From Haplomitrium mnioides (lineage: Eukaryota > Marchantiophyta > Haplomitriopsida > Calobryales), in assembly GCA_049999725.1 (NCBI GenBank), contig JBNGIS010020547.1, positions 48,789-71,941 of the forward strand: a stretch of 23,153 bases of DNA, in the 5' to 3' direction. The translations under genes were made by a program, and so were the position numbers. A model generated the notes under the pieces. It was not told the DNA's origin. It saw nothing but the letters and a program-made list of their open reading frames with translations, and made no database searches. Positions 6,991-16,930 of the stretch are shown piece by piece; the stretch's first letter is position 1; every line of letters begins with the position of its first letter.

Positions 6991-7365
6991 TATTGGAAAT
7001 AGCTATGTTCACACTTGATGTTATAGTGTCCAATCTTTCCTCGTCAAGATATATCCAGTTAGGATATGACTTGAGTGCAACTGGATATTTGGAGCATTCA
7101 AAGAGTTACACTAGTTCTCAAAGGTTGCAGCCTTTGCATAGGAAAGGATATTTCCTTCCATATAAATGATGGTTGCAATCATGGGTGTAACTCGACCAGT
7201 TTTTCCTCCTAAAGTGAATATACTCAGAATCATCTCTTAAAGTTGTATCAGTTGATTGCATGTATCTATGAGCATTTAGTCTTGATGTTTGCATAAGGAT
7301 TTGTCATCAGAGAGAGATCCTAACATCAGTTCATTTCTAATATGCTGAAAGATCAAATTCTAACA
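6991..7365 (+). repeat. 5' LTR of element D (375 bp)
   Basis: Starts TATTGGAAATAGC and ends AAATTCTAACA; matched by the 3' LTR at 11435-11809 over the whole length without gaps. A TATA box (TATAAAT, 7161-7167) divides U3 from R. A perfect 10-bp inverted repeat, ATATCCAGTT (7051-7060) with AACTGGATAT (7079-7088), lies about 75-110 bases upstream of the TATA box and is kept in both LTRs. The start dinucleotide TA is the same in both copies, so it was inherited from the parent element. Confidence 0.95.
7161..7167 (+). promoter_or_regulatory. TATA box of the D LTR
   Basis: TATAAAT in the middle of the 5' LTR, repeated at 11605-11611 in the 3' LTR. It is the best promoter candidate for the element's genomic RNA, which would start about 30 bases downstream. 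Confidence 0.6.
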
Positions 7366-7377
7366 TGGTATCAGAGC
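7366..7377 (+). other. Primer-binding site of element D (initiator-Met tRNA)
   Basis: TGGTATCAGAGC begins immediately after the CA end of the 5' LTR with no spacer. It is a perfect match to the standard plant primer site and confirms plus orientation and the LTR edge. Confidence 0.93.
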
Positions 7378-8609
7378 TTAACGCATACTTACATGCAGTT
7401 GCTGAAGTATCAGGATTCAGATTTGAAATTTCATGTGGAGTATTGTGAAGCAATGGCGTTTCAGAAAGTTTGAAAAATTTTTGAAAATTTTAGTCGATTA
7501 CCTTATATTGTGCTAACGTCGCAGGTCCATCCGCTGAGTGAACCTACCTTCGAGTTACAGCGATCTCTAATAAGTCGCCGTTCTTGAAATCTGGGATGCT
7601 TGCGTGAACGACTGCATCGCAATTGAGCACTTGAAGAAGGAAAATCGAGTTTAGAGTAGCTTCGAAGCAGAGTTGCAGAGTTGTAGCAGCGTTGCAGCAG
7701 CATCGCAACGTCGCAGCAACATCGCATCAACGTCGCAGCAGCATCGCGAAGGAGCACTCGAAAGAAGAAAAATCGTATAAGCATGAAAAATGAACGTTCT
7801 GCCTTAAACAATTAAGACCATGCCTAAGTCAGTCGCGCGGTCGAGTCCTACGCGCACAGCGACTGAATTCTCTCTCCATCGAAGCTACAAAATTTGAACT
7901 AAAATTTCTACGAGTTAAGAAATGCTTGCGAAGCATTTTCTTATCTGTGGACGATCCCTTTGAAGTTTTTCGAAATCTGAACTAAATATTTTTGATTATT
8001 TTCTGAGTGAGGTTGCTAACGTTCTGCAGTCACGTTTCTTTGTCCCTGATCAAGACATCAAACGAAATTGCAAAGAAAGGTGGAAATCTAGCGTGTGAAT
8101 TTTTTTTCACACAGGCGCATGGCAAGTGACTAACGTCACTACAGGAGGTCACGTACCAACATGCTTGTTTGCTGAAGATTTCTTATCCAAGCAGAATTGC
8201 TAGATAATGAAATTGGTCTCGTAGATTCGTTCGCGGAAGATAGTCGACCTGAACAAGAAATGGAGGCAATTATAGACCTCGTGAAAGAGTCACGATGGTG
8301 GTGACTAGGAGATCGCTAGTCTCGGTCAGAGGGAGCCCGCTGAAAGCTTGCGGACACGCTGAAGCTGTTCGCGGAGGCTCGAGGTGCTGCTAACCCGATT
8401 GTGTTATGCAGCAAAGAGTCGACGTACTGACTCACAATGGCAATTTGATATTGCAGAGCCTGCTACATGCAAGGATTGACTCGTGGTGCAACTTTGAAGT
8501 TCGAAAGAACCGAATGTAAGATTAGAGAAACAATCTAAAGCAAGAAAGAGTTAAGAAAGAAGAAACTCACCTTGTGTTTTCCTGTGAATTCTTTCCTTGA
8601 ATCTGAGAT
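7378..8609 (+). other. Long untranslated leader of element D
   Basis: About 1.23 kb separates the primer site from the gag start, long for a copia-type element, and it is visibly richer in GC than the flanks. No open frame of quality exists; the minus-strand frame 7503-7811 is low-complexity and looks like a shadow. It contains an 11-bp GCA-rich minisatellite (7694-7745). The last 100 bases before gag are purine-rich and AT-rich. The leader probably carries packaging signals, but none can be pointed to; captured host DNA is another possibility. Confidence 0.6.
7694..7745 (+). repeat. Short GCA-rich minisatellite in the D leader
   Basis: Five consecutive units: GCAGCAGCATC, GCAACGTC (shortened), GCAGCAACATC, GCATCAACGTC, GCAGCAGCATC. 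Each ends in RTC, and the unit is 11 bp except for the 8-bp second copy. This is unlike the AT-rich surroundings and rich in CpG, suggesting local slippage expansion. Confidence 0.75.
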
Positions 8610-9539
8610 ATGTCATTGAAAGCTAGTGATATTCCCAAGTTTGATGGGAATTACTTCCATGTGTGGAAGCACCAAGTCAAACTACTATTGAAGGCAGAAG
8701 GTTTGCTTGACATTGTTGATGGGTCAGCGCAAAGGCCTTCTACCCCTCTTGCAGTTCTGGGAATACCAACGCTTCATACTCCCTTAACTGGTCCAAGGAG
8801 CAAGACTGAATGGGATCATAAGGATTCTGTTGGTATGGCTATAATCACAAATTGCTTATACAATAATCAAGTGGCACATGTATCATCATATGGTCATGCA
8901 TCTCAACCATGGGAAGCACTTACCTTGCTATATAAGTCCCAAGATGCTGTGACTAGGATGTATCTGAGAGACAAACTAGCCACATTAAGGATGATAGAAG
9001 GAGACAATCTAACAAGACATATTCATGAGCTAAGGTCTGTCATGGAGCAGTTGTCAGCAGCAGGTGCTCCAGTCCAGGATGAAGATGCAGTCCTGTCACT
9101 CATGAGAAGTCTTCTTGCATCCTATAGGCCATTAATGAATTCCTTGAGAGGAACTCCCAATCTCACATTACAAAGGCTGATTACCTATGTTCTTCAAGAA
9201 GAAACTATGTTTAAAACAAAAGGTCTGTCTGATTCAATGTCAGCCCTATATGTGAATAAAAGGAAGCCTAAGTACAATGGCACTAGAAACCAGTTTGTCA
9301 AAATTGAAGCATCAAGCAGTGATGACACCAGAAGAGAAGTCATATGCTTCAACTGCAGTGGCTATGACCACATAGCAAGAAATTGTCCAAGCAGAAGAAC
9401 ACAAAGAAAACAGAAAACTAAAATTCAAATTAATACAACAGTAAGACCTAGAGATGACAAGAAAAGACAAGATGAGCCAATACACAGACTCTATCTTACT
9501 AGTCACTCTAACATTGTAGGATTGTCACAAGAAAATTAA
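8610..9539 (+). CDS. gag: Gag polyprotein of element D, intact 309-aa ORF
   Basis: An uninterrupted frame encoding a Ty1/copia Gag. The N-terminus (residues 8-45: IPKFDGNYFHVWKHQVKLLL) is the usual 'F.G.NY..W' start; the central helical region (about 66-205) has TEWDHKDSVGMAII, WEALTLLY and VLSLMRSLLASYRPL, matching the retrotransposon capsid family (UBN2 type). Residues 246-259 form a perfect CCHC knuckle, CFNCSGYDHIARNC (Cys246, Cys249, His254, Cys259), followed by a basic tail that would bind RNA. The ATG at 8610 gives the conserved N-terminus and is preceded by an AT-rich leader. The frame stops at 9539 before any protease. It would form cytoplasmic particles packaging the element RNA. 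It is the only intact gene in the window, beside a heavily broken pol. Confidence 0.92.
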   Translation: MSLKASDIPKFDGNYFHVWKHQVKLLLKAEGLLDIVDGSAQRPSTPLAVLGIPTLHTPLTGPRSKTEWDHKDSVGMAIITNCLYNNQVAHVSSYGHASQPWEALTLLYKSQDAVTRMYLRDKLATLRMIEGDNLTRHIHELRSVMEQLSAAGAPVQDEDAVLSLMRSLLASYRPLMNSLRGTPNLTLQRLITYVLQEETMFKTKGLSDSMSALYVNKRKPKYNGTRNQFVKIEASSSDDTRREVICFNCSGYDHIARNCPSRRTQRKQKTKIQINTTVRPRDDKKRQDEPIHRLYLTSHSNIVGLSQEN

Positions 9540-10315
9540 GATGTCAATAGTTTGTGTATCTTAGTGACAATACCTGTCAGGATAATAATGGTCAGATAAG
9601 ATAAATAACTGAAGTGCTGTATGTGCTTGGTATTGCCAAGAATTTTTTTTTCTGTAAGTCAGTTTGATAAGGCTCATGGTCAAACAAAATGAGAGCTGTG
9701 TTCAAAGAGATGCTAAGAGATAGCATCTGGAAACCTGCTTATTACATAACCAGTTATATCAGATTGGCAGGTCCAATCATGCAGAGGAAATAGTGAGCGG
9801 AGCATCAACCTCTTCATCAACCGCAGAAGTTGTGGCAGCAGTGTCTTGGCCACATCAGCCTATTAAGGTTGAAACAGTTAATGGAAGAGAAAGTGGTTAC
9901 AGGCTTAGACCTGACAGACATGAGAAGTCTGGCAGAATGTGTCAAAGCCAAGAAGATCAGAGATGTGTTTCCAAGACAGAGTTCAAGGACTGAACTATGG
10001 AAACACTTGCTCTGGTACACTCTGATCTTTGTGGTCCAATGTCTTCTCCAACTCATTTTGGGTGTAGATATTTCATCATTGATAAGTATACACGTTTGTC
10101 TTCCTATTAAGACAGAAGTCTCATGCCTTTCAGTAGTTCAGAACCTATAAAACATTTGTTGAAAAACAAACAGATAATTAACTGAAGGCATTAAGGTCTA
10201 AGAGTAGTGATGAATATCGATTACATGAGTTTGACAGTTATTGCCAAGTCAATGGCGTATTAAAGACAGTACACAGTTCAAGTAAGAACATCTGTACCTA
10301 CAGGACCACCTTCAT
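9540..10315 (+). pseudogene. Protease tail and integrase relic of element D
   Basis: The protease core is missing. Its trailing edge survives as EVLYVLGIAKN (about 9609-9642), the copia 'vlyvPg..kNL' motif. Next is a degraded pre-integrase zinc domain in the 9830 frame (WQQCLGHISLLRLKQL; the usual first His is Gln and the second Cys of CxxC is Ala). It continues with VHSDLCGPM (about 10017-10043), holding the first catalytic Asp, then FGCRYFIIDKYTRLS. Near 10150-10260 are EKQ, LRSKSSDEYR (second catalytic Asp lost) and YCQVNGV. The remaining core with the Glu and the C-terminal domain are deleted. Many stops and frameshifts. Confidence 0.8.
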
Positions 10316-10720
10316 TTTCAGTGGGAGCTATTAGTGACATCAATATAAGTCATGGATATGGGGATATGACTTATAAGTTGAATAAGACACTTTGTGGTAC
10401 CAGAAGATAGACTCATTCCTGATAGAAATGAAGTTTTGTAAGTCAGGAGCAGATACCAAAGAGAGTCAAGTCTGGTGACACTTGCCTTATAAGTTGATGA
10501 TATTGTTCTTGATAGCAAAGATATGATGTTGCTGACACAGATTAAGAGCTCATTGATCAAGGTTTTTTGAGATGACAGACATGTCATTGGGTGAAATCCA
10601 CTACTGCCTTGGGATGGAGATTACCATAAGCAGAATAGAAGGGTGGATCATCTCTCACAGCAAAAATATAATCTTGAAGTCTTGGATAGATTCAACATGA
10701 TGGATTGCAATCTATAGGCA
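10316..10720 (+). pseudogene. Reverse transcriptase relic of element D
   Basis: Only the C-terminal half of a copia RT is present. YKLNKTLCG (about 10370-10400) matches 'YKLkkaLYG'. The palm motif reads LAL-stop-VDDIVLDSK near 10483-10520, so the Tyr of YVDD has become a stop while both Asp remain. After a one-base slip in a T-run (about 10563), EMTDMSLGEIHYCLGMEI matches 'F.M.DLG..hyfLGiev', followed by SHSKNIILKS. The fingers with conserved Lys/Arg are absent. Non-functional. Confidence 0.8.
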
Positions 10721-10839
10721 GCCCAGTTGGTCCAGGAACACGTCTGAGTAAGGATAACTGTCTTGTGACAGTGAGGTGTATATGACGAAGTATGTACCTT
10801 ACTCTAGTGCTGTTGAGAGTGTTATGTGAGCCATGATTT

Positions 10840-11340
10840 GAATAGGTCCTAACTATCTTATGCAGTCAGCACAGTTGCACAGTATATGGACAATCCAGGT
10901 CCAAAATTGCTGGATTGCAGTTAAGAGGATAATGAGGTATTTGAAGGAGGCACATAACATTGGTTTATGTTATCACTGCACAGACACTCCTATACCTCTG
11001 TGTGGATATTCTGATTATAACTTTGTAGGAAATCTGAACACAAGGACATCCACAACTGGATATTGCTTTGTTTTGTCTAAAGCAGCCACATCGTGGACAT
11101 CTGTAGAAGCTATTTGGCTGAGACATTTATTATCTAACCATTGGGTTTTGTGCAGGCTGCTACATGCATACATTATAACACCCAGAGTGCTACTGCACTA
11201 GTTCTCAACCCAAGGTTACATGAAAGAACAAAGCATGTTGATGTTTAGTATCACCATGTGCAAGGTTTGGTCAAAGATGGTAGCACCGAAGTTGTCTAGT
11301 GCAGCACCAATGAAATGGCTGCAGATATAATTACAAGTCA
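10840..11340 (+). pseudogene. RNase H relic of element D (C-terminal end of pol)
   Basis: The 10860-11201 frame includes VKRIMRYLKEAHNIGLCY, then LCGYSDYNFVGNLNTRTSTTGYCFVLS, the copia 'GysDaDfaGd.d.R.STtGy.f' RNase H signature; the second Asp of 'DADF' is now Asn. A deletion removes the 'TEAEY' part, as the text jumps to EAIWLRHLL. Further frames read SATALVLNPRLHERTKHVDV and EMAADIITS, matching the conserved end of copia pol. Several frameshifts. The enzyme would remove RNA from RNA-DNA hybrids during reverse transcription. Confidence 0.83.
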
Positions 11341-11425
11341 TAGAGGGATTCTCTGGATACAAACATTTCTACCTCAGTTATAAGATGGGGTTGATAAGTG
11401 TTGAAGGATTGAAAGATTAGACCCT

Positions 11426-11434
11426 AAGTGGGAG
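11426..11434 (+). other. Polypurine tract of element D
   Basis: AAGTGGGAG ends exactly where the 3' LTR begins (11435). A purine tract of this type (often AA.TGGGAG in plant copia elements) primes plus-strand DNA synthesis. Its position confirms that the LTR starts with TATTGG rather than at an inner TG. Confidence 0.8.
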
Positions 11435-11809
11435 TATTGGAAATAGCTATGTTCACACCTGCTGTTATAGTGTCCAATCTTTCCTGGTCAAGATATATCC
11501 AGTTAGGATATGACTTGAGTGCAACTGGATATTTGGAGCATTCAAAGAGTTGCACTATTTCCCAAAGGTTGCAGCCCTTGCATGGGAAAGGACATTTCCT
11601 TCCATATAAATGTTGGCTGCAATCCTAGGTGTAACTCGACCAGTTTTTCCTCCTGAAGTGAATATACTCAGAATCAGCTCCTAAAGTTGTATCAGTTGAT
11701 TGCATGTATCTATGAGCATTTAGTCTTGATGTTTGTATAAGGATTTGTCATCAGAGAGAGATCCTAACATCAGTTCATTTCTAATATGCTGAAAGATCAA
11801 ATTCTAACA
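11435..11809 (+). repeat. 3' LTR of element D (375 bp)
   Basis: Same length as the 5' LTR and alignable without gaps, with about 17 substitutions by hand count. Begins TATTGGAAATAGC and ends AAATTCTAACA, followed at once by the target copy ACTTC. The TATA box is at 11605-11611. Confidence 0.95.
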
Positions 11810-11814
11810 ACTTC
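11810..11814. repeat. Target-site duplication of element D, right copy (ACTTC)
   Basis: Exact match to 6986-6990. Confidence 0.92.
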
Positions 11815-11990
11815 GAGATTCCCTCAAAGAATAAGTCAAAGAACAAATTGACTTTTCTTGACTTTTCTCCTCTTTAGTCTATTCTAAAAGAATCTCTATA
11901 AAGTCATTAATACTAAGTCAATTTGCCTGTACCATACCTTGTTGGAAAGCTTGTCAAGTAAGCTTTATACCCATATAATAATATTTTTAT
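11815..11990. other. Right half of the spacer, between element D and the satellite
   Basis: AT-rich sequence with no gene, continuing 6847-6985 once D is removed. It ends abruptly at 11990, where the first recognisable satellite monomer begins. CAAGTAAGC near 11955 faintly recalls the CAAGTAGG of the satellite but is not convincing as a monomer. Confidence 0.4.
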
Positions 11991-12130
11991 GACAAACAAG
12001 AAACAAAGTTTTCGATTGATAGTTTGTGTGAGTAGGTTGCCAAAAAAAAAAGAAACAAAATTTTTTGATTAATCATCTATGCAAGCAGGTTTTGAGTAAC
12101 AAGAAATAAAGATTTCGATTGATTGTCTAT
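11991..12130. repeat. Degenerate left edge of the satellite array
   Basis: The first monomers are more divergent than interior ones: an A-run (about 12041-12053) replaces the usual GACTAACAAG, and a later unit reads GCAAGCAGGTTTTGAG instead of GCAAGTAGGTTGCGAC. Edge decay is normal for satellites, since unequal exchange homogenises edges least. It suggests that 11991 is the true array border. Confidence 0.6.
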
Positions 12131-13389
12131 GCCAAAAGGTTGCGACTAACAAGAAACAAAGTTTTGGATTGATCGTCTATGCAAGTAGGTTGCAACTAAC
12201 ACGAAACAATGGTTTGATTGATTGTCTATACAAGCAAGTTGCAATAACAAGAAACAAAGTTTATGATTGAATCGTCTATAATAGTATATTGTGAGTAACA
12301 AAAAACAAAGTTTTTGATTGGTAGTCGATGCAAGTAGGTGCGATTAACAGGAAAAATTGTTTCCAATTGATCAGATATGCAAGTAGGTTGTAAGTTACAA
12401 AAAGAAAGTTTTGATTGGTCATCCATGCAAGTAGGTTGCGAGTAATAAGAAGCAAAGTTTTTGATTGATGGTCTATACAAGTAGATTGCGACTAATAATA
12501 AACCAAGTTTTTGATTGATGGTCTATGTAAGTAGGTTGCGAGTTACAAGAAACAAAGTTTTGGATTCATCGTGTATGCAAGTAGGTTGTGAGTAACAATA
12601 AAAAAAGTTTTTGATCGATTGTTCATGCAAGTAGGTTGTGACTAACAAGAAACAAAGTTTCCCATTGATTGTCTATGCAAGTAGGTTGACACTCACTTGA
12701 AACAAAGTTTTGATTGATCATCTATGCAAGTAGGTTACAACAAACAAGAGCATAAGTTTTTGATTGATTGTCTATGCAAATGGGTTGCGGGTAATAAGAA
12801 ACAAAGTTTTCCATTGTCGATCTATGCAAGTAGCTTGCAACTAACAAGAAGCAAAATTTTGGATCAATCATCTATGCAAGTAGGTTGCGAGTAACAAGAA
12901 ACGAAGTTTTTGATTGAGTATCTCTACAAGGGGGTTGTGACTAACAAGAAACAAAGTTTTCGATTGACTGTTTATGCAAGTAGGTTGCGAAAAACAAGAA
13001 ACAAAGATTTCGATCAATTATCTTTGCAAGTAGGTTGCGACTAACAAGAAACAAAAAATTTGATTGATCGTCTATACAAGTAGGTTGCGAATAACAAGAA
13101 ACAAAGTATTTGATTTATCGTCAATGCAAGTAGGTTGAGAGTAACAAGAAATAAAGTTTTTGATTGACTCTATATGCAAGTAAGTAACGACAAAGAAGAA
13201 ACACAATTTTTGATTGATGGTCTATCCAAGTAGGTTGCGACTAACAAGAAACAAACTTTTGGATTGATTGTCTATGCAAGAAGATTGCAACCAACAAGAA
13301 ACAAAGTTCTCGATTCATTGTCTATGAAAGTACGTTTCGACATACAAGAAACAAATTTTGCGATTGATAGTCTATGCAAGTAGGTTGCA

Positions 13390-13930
13390 ACAAACAAGAA
13401 ACAAAGTTTTTGATTGATTGTCCATGCAAGTTGGTTGCAACCAACAAGAGATGAAGTTTCCCATTGATCTTCTATGCAAGTAGGTTGCAACTAACAAGAA
13501 ACAAAGTTTTTGATTGTTTGTCTATACAAGTGGGTTGCAACTTACCAAAAAACAAAAACTCGATGATCGTCTATACAAGTTGGTTTCGACTAACAAGAAA
13601 CAAAGTTTTCAATTTATTGTCTATGCAAGAAGGTTTTGACTGATAAGAAACAAAATATTTTTGATTGATTGTCTATGCAAGTAGGTTGTGAATAACAAGT
13701 AGCAAAGTTTTCGATTGATTGTTTATGCAAGTAGGGTGCGACTAAAATGAAGCAAAGTTTTCGATTGATGGCCTATGCAAGAGGTTGCAACAAACTAGAA
13801 ACAAAGTTTTTGATTGATCATCTATGCAGGTTGGTTGCGACCAATAAGAGACAAAGTTTTCAATTGATCCTCTATGCCAATAGGTTGCAACTAACAAGAA
13901 AAAAAGATTTTGATTGATCCTTACACAAGT
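13390..13930. repeat. Eight-monomer (400-bp) local duplication in the satellite
   Basis: The unusual monomer pair with TTGGTTGC and AACCAACAAGAG (13431) recurs as TTGGTTGC and GACCAATAAGAG exactly 400 bases later (13831), with the adjoining GCAACAAAC before it and TGATC-YTCTATGC after it. It marks a small higher-order step of eight monomers. Limits are approximate. Confidence 0.5.
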
Positions 13931-14649
13931 AGGTTGCAACTAACAAGAAAACAAAATTTTTGGTTGATTGTCAATGCAAGTTGGTTGTGACTAACAACAA
14001 ACAAAGCTTTCGATTCATTCTCTATGCAAGAAGGTTGCGACTAATAAGAAACAAAGTTTTCGATTTATTATCTATGCAAGAAGGTTGCAACTAATAAGAA
14101 ACAAAAATTTTGATTGATTGTATATACAAGTAGGTTGCGAGTAACAAGAATTAAAGTTTTCCATTGATGGTTTGTGCAAGTATGTTGCGACAAACAAGAA
14201 ACAAAGCTTTTGATTGACTTTCTATGCAAATTGGTTGCGACTAAAAAGAAACAAAGTTTTTGATTGATGGTCTATGCAAGTGGGTTGCGACTAACAAGAA
14301 ATAAACTTTTCGATTGATATTTGTGCACATAGGTTGCCACTAGCAACACACAAAGATTTCGCTTGATTGTCTATGCAACTAGGTTGCAACTAACAAGAAA
14401 CAAAGTTTTTGGTTGTTTGTCTATACAAGTAGCTTCTCGGTAACAAGAAACAAAGTTTTTCATTGATCATCTTTGTAAGTAGGTTGCAATTAGCAAGAAA
14501 CAAAGCTTTCAACTGATGGTCTATGTAAGTAGGTTGCAACTAGCAAAAAAATTATTTCTGAATGATCATCTATGCAAGTAGGTTGTAAGTAACAAGGAAC
14601 AAAGTTTTTGATTAACTATTTATCCAAGTAGGTTGTGACAAACAACAAA

Positions 14650-15900
14650 CAAAGTTTTTGATTGACTGTCTATCCAAGTACATTGCAATTAAAATGAAAC
14701 AAAGTTATTGATGGACTATCTATGGAAGTTGGTTGCGACTAACTAGAAACAAAGCTTCTTATTGATTGTCTAAAATAGTAGGCTGCAACTAAGAAGAAAC
14801 AAATTTTTTGATTGATGATCTATGCAAGTAGGTGCGACTAACATGAAACAAAGTTTTTGAATGATCCCCTATGCAAGTAGGTTACGAGTGACAAGAAACA
14901 AAGATTTGGATTGATCGTCTATGCAAGTAGGTTGCGAATAACAAGAAACAAAGTTTTGGATTAATGGTCTATACAAGTAGGTTGCAACCAATAAGAAACA
15001 AAGTTTTTGATTGATTGTTTATGCAAGTTGGTTGCGGCTAACAAGAAACAAAGTTTTCCAATGATTGTCCATGCAAGTAGGTTGCAACTAACTAGAAAGA
15101 AAGTTTTCGATTGATGGTCTATGCAAGTAGGTTACAACTAAAAGGAAACAACATTTTCAATTGATCATTTATGCAAGTAGTTTGCGAGAAACAAGAAACA
15201 AAATTTTTGATTGATTAACTATGCAAGTAGGTTGTGACTAACAATACAAAGTTTTTGATTGGCTATCTATGCAAGTAGGTTGCGATTAACAAGAAACAAA
15301 GTTTTTGATGGACTGTCTATGTAAGTACGTTGCGACTAACAACTAACAAAGTTTTCGATGACTATCTTTTGCAAGTAGGTTGAGACTAAAAAGAAACAAA
15401 GTTTTGGATTAATCGTGTATGCAAGTAGTTTGCGACTAAAAGGATACAAAGTTTTTGACTCATCGTCAACAAAAGTAGATTGAGTGTCTGTGCAAGTACA
15501 TTGCAAGGAACAAAAAACAAAGTTTGGATTGACTATTTATACAAGAAGGTTGCGACTAACAAGAAACAAAGTTTTTTATTGATGGTCCATGCAAGTAGGT
15601 TGTGAAAAACAAGAAACAAAATTTTTGATTGATCATCTATGCAAGAAGGTTGTGACAAACAAGAAAGAAAACTTTTTGATTGATTGTCTATGCAAGTAGG
15701 TTGCGACAAACAAGAAACAAAGTTTTTGAATGATCGTCTATGCAAGTAGATTGCTAGTTAAGAGAAACAAAGTTTTTGATTGAATGTCTATGCAAGTAGT
15801 TGCAACTAAGAAGAAACAAAAGTTTTTGATTGATGGTGAATGCAAGTATATTGCGATTTACAAGAAACATAGTTTTCGATTGATTGTCTACACAAGTAGG
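14650..15900. repeat. Satellite higher-order block H1, first copy
   Basis: This block carries rare variants that recur in the same order at 20280-21720: AAAGTTATTGAT, GCTTCTTATT with GTCTAAAATAGT, a shortened AACAATACAA monomer, GATGACTATCTTT, and a truncated monomer AAAAGTAGATTGAGTGT. Anchor offsets are 5629 (14752 to 20381), 5728 (15243 to 20971) and 5821 (15835 to 21656). The steps show about two extra monomers gained twice in the downstream copy, or lost here. Confidence 0.82.
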
Positions 15901-16339
15901 TTGCGACTAACAAGAAACATAGTTTTCGATTGATCGTCTAGACAAGTAGGTTGCAACTAACAAGAAACATAGTTTTCGATTGATCGTCTACACAAGTAGG
16001 CTGCGACTAATAGGAAACAAACTTTTCAATTCATCGTCTGTGCAGGTAGGTTGCAACTAACAAGAAACAAATTTTTTGATTGATTGTTAATGCAAGTAGG
16101 TTCCAACTAAAAAGAAACAAAGTTTTTGATTGATGGTCTATACAAGTGGGTTGCAACTAATAAGAAACAAAGTTTTTCCATTGACTGTTTATGCAAGTAG
16201 TTTGCACCTAACAAGAAACAAAATTTTCGATTAATCGTCTATGCAACTAGAGTACGACTAACAAGAAACAAAGTTTTTGATTAATTGTCTATGCAAGAAG
16301 GTTGTGACTAATAACAAACAAAGTTTTTGATTGATCGTC

Positions 16340-16930
16340 TATGCAAGTAGGATGTGACTAACAAGAATCAATATTTTTAATTGATGTTCTATGGAAGTAG
16401 GTTGCAAGTAATAAGAAACAAAGTTTTTGATTGATGGTCTATGCAAGTAGGTTGTGACAAACAAGAAAGAACACTTTTTGATTGATTGTCTATGCAAGTA
16501 GGTTGCGACAAACAAGAAACAAAGTTTTCCATTGATCATAAATGGAAGTAGGTTGCAACTAACAAGAAACAAAGTTTTCAATTCATCATCTAGACAAGTG
16601 AGTTGAGACAAACAAGAGACAAAGTTTTCGATTGATCGTCTATGCAAGTAGGTTGGAACTAGCAAGAAACAAAGTTTCTAATTGATCGTCTATGCAACTA
16701 GGTTGCAACTAACAAGAAACAAAGTTTTTGATTCAATGTCTATGCAAATAGGTTGCGACCACCAAAAAACAAAGTTTTTGATTGATCATCTATCCAAGTA
16801 GGTTGCAACTAACAAGAGACAAAAATTTGGATGGATCTTCTATGCAAGTTTGTTGCGACTAACAAGAGACAAAGTTTTTGATTGATCGTCTATGCAAGTA
16901 GGTTGTGACCAGCAAAAACCAAAGTTTTTG
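16340..16930. repeat. Satellite block H2, first of three copies
   Basis: A run of seven to eight monomers with shared diagnostics: an opening CAATATTTT-like unit (AATCAATATTTTTAATTG here), ATGGAAGTAGG, TTTTCCATTGATC, CATCTAGACAAGTGAG, GGTTGGAACTAGC and GCAACTAGG (16695). Similar series occur at 18600 and 19850. Anchor GCAACTAGG is 2206 bases from its partner in the second copy and 3509 from that in the third. Homology with the second copy continues past 16784 (GATCATCTATCC), where the offset is 2455, so about five monomers differ between them. Confidence 0.7.

Larger units (their letters stand above)
6991..11809 (+). mobile_element. Ty1/copia-order LTR retrotransposon 'D', structurally complete, Pol-defective
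   Basis: A 4819-bp element with two 375-bp LTRs, exact ACTTC target duplications, a primer site, a 1.2-kb leader, an intact gag gene, pol relics in Ty1/copia order (integrase before RT and RNase H), and a polypurine tract. The LTRs differ at about 17 of 375 positions (hand count, 11 transitions and 6 transversions), so the insertion is moderately young. Pol lacks protease and large parts of integrase and RT. LTR ends are TA...CA, not TG...CA. It inserted in the spacer next to the satellite. Confidence 0.93.

Noticed and set aside
7503-7811. 102-codon minus-strand frame in the D leader
   Set aside because: Its Cys/Ala/Leu-rich centre is the translated GCA minisatellite; no coding signal otherwise.
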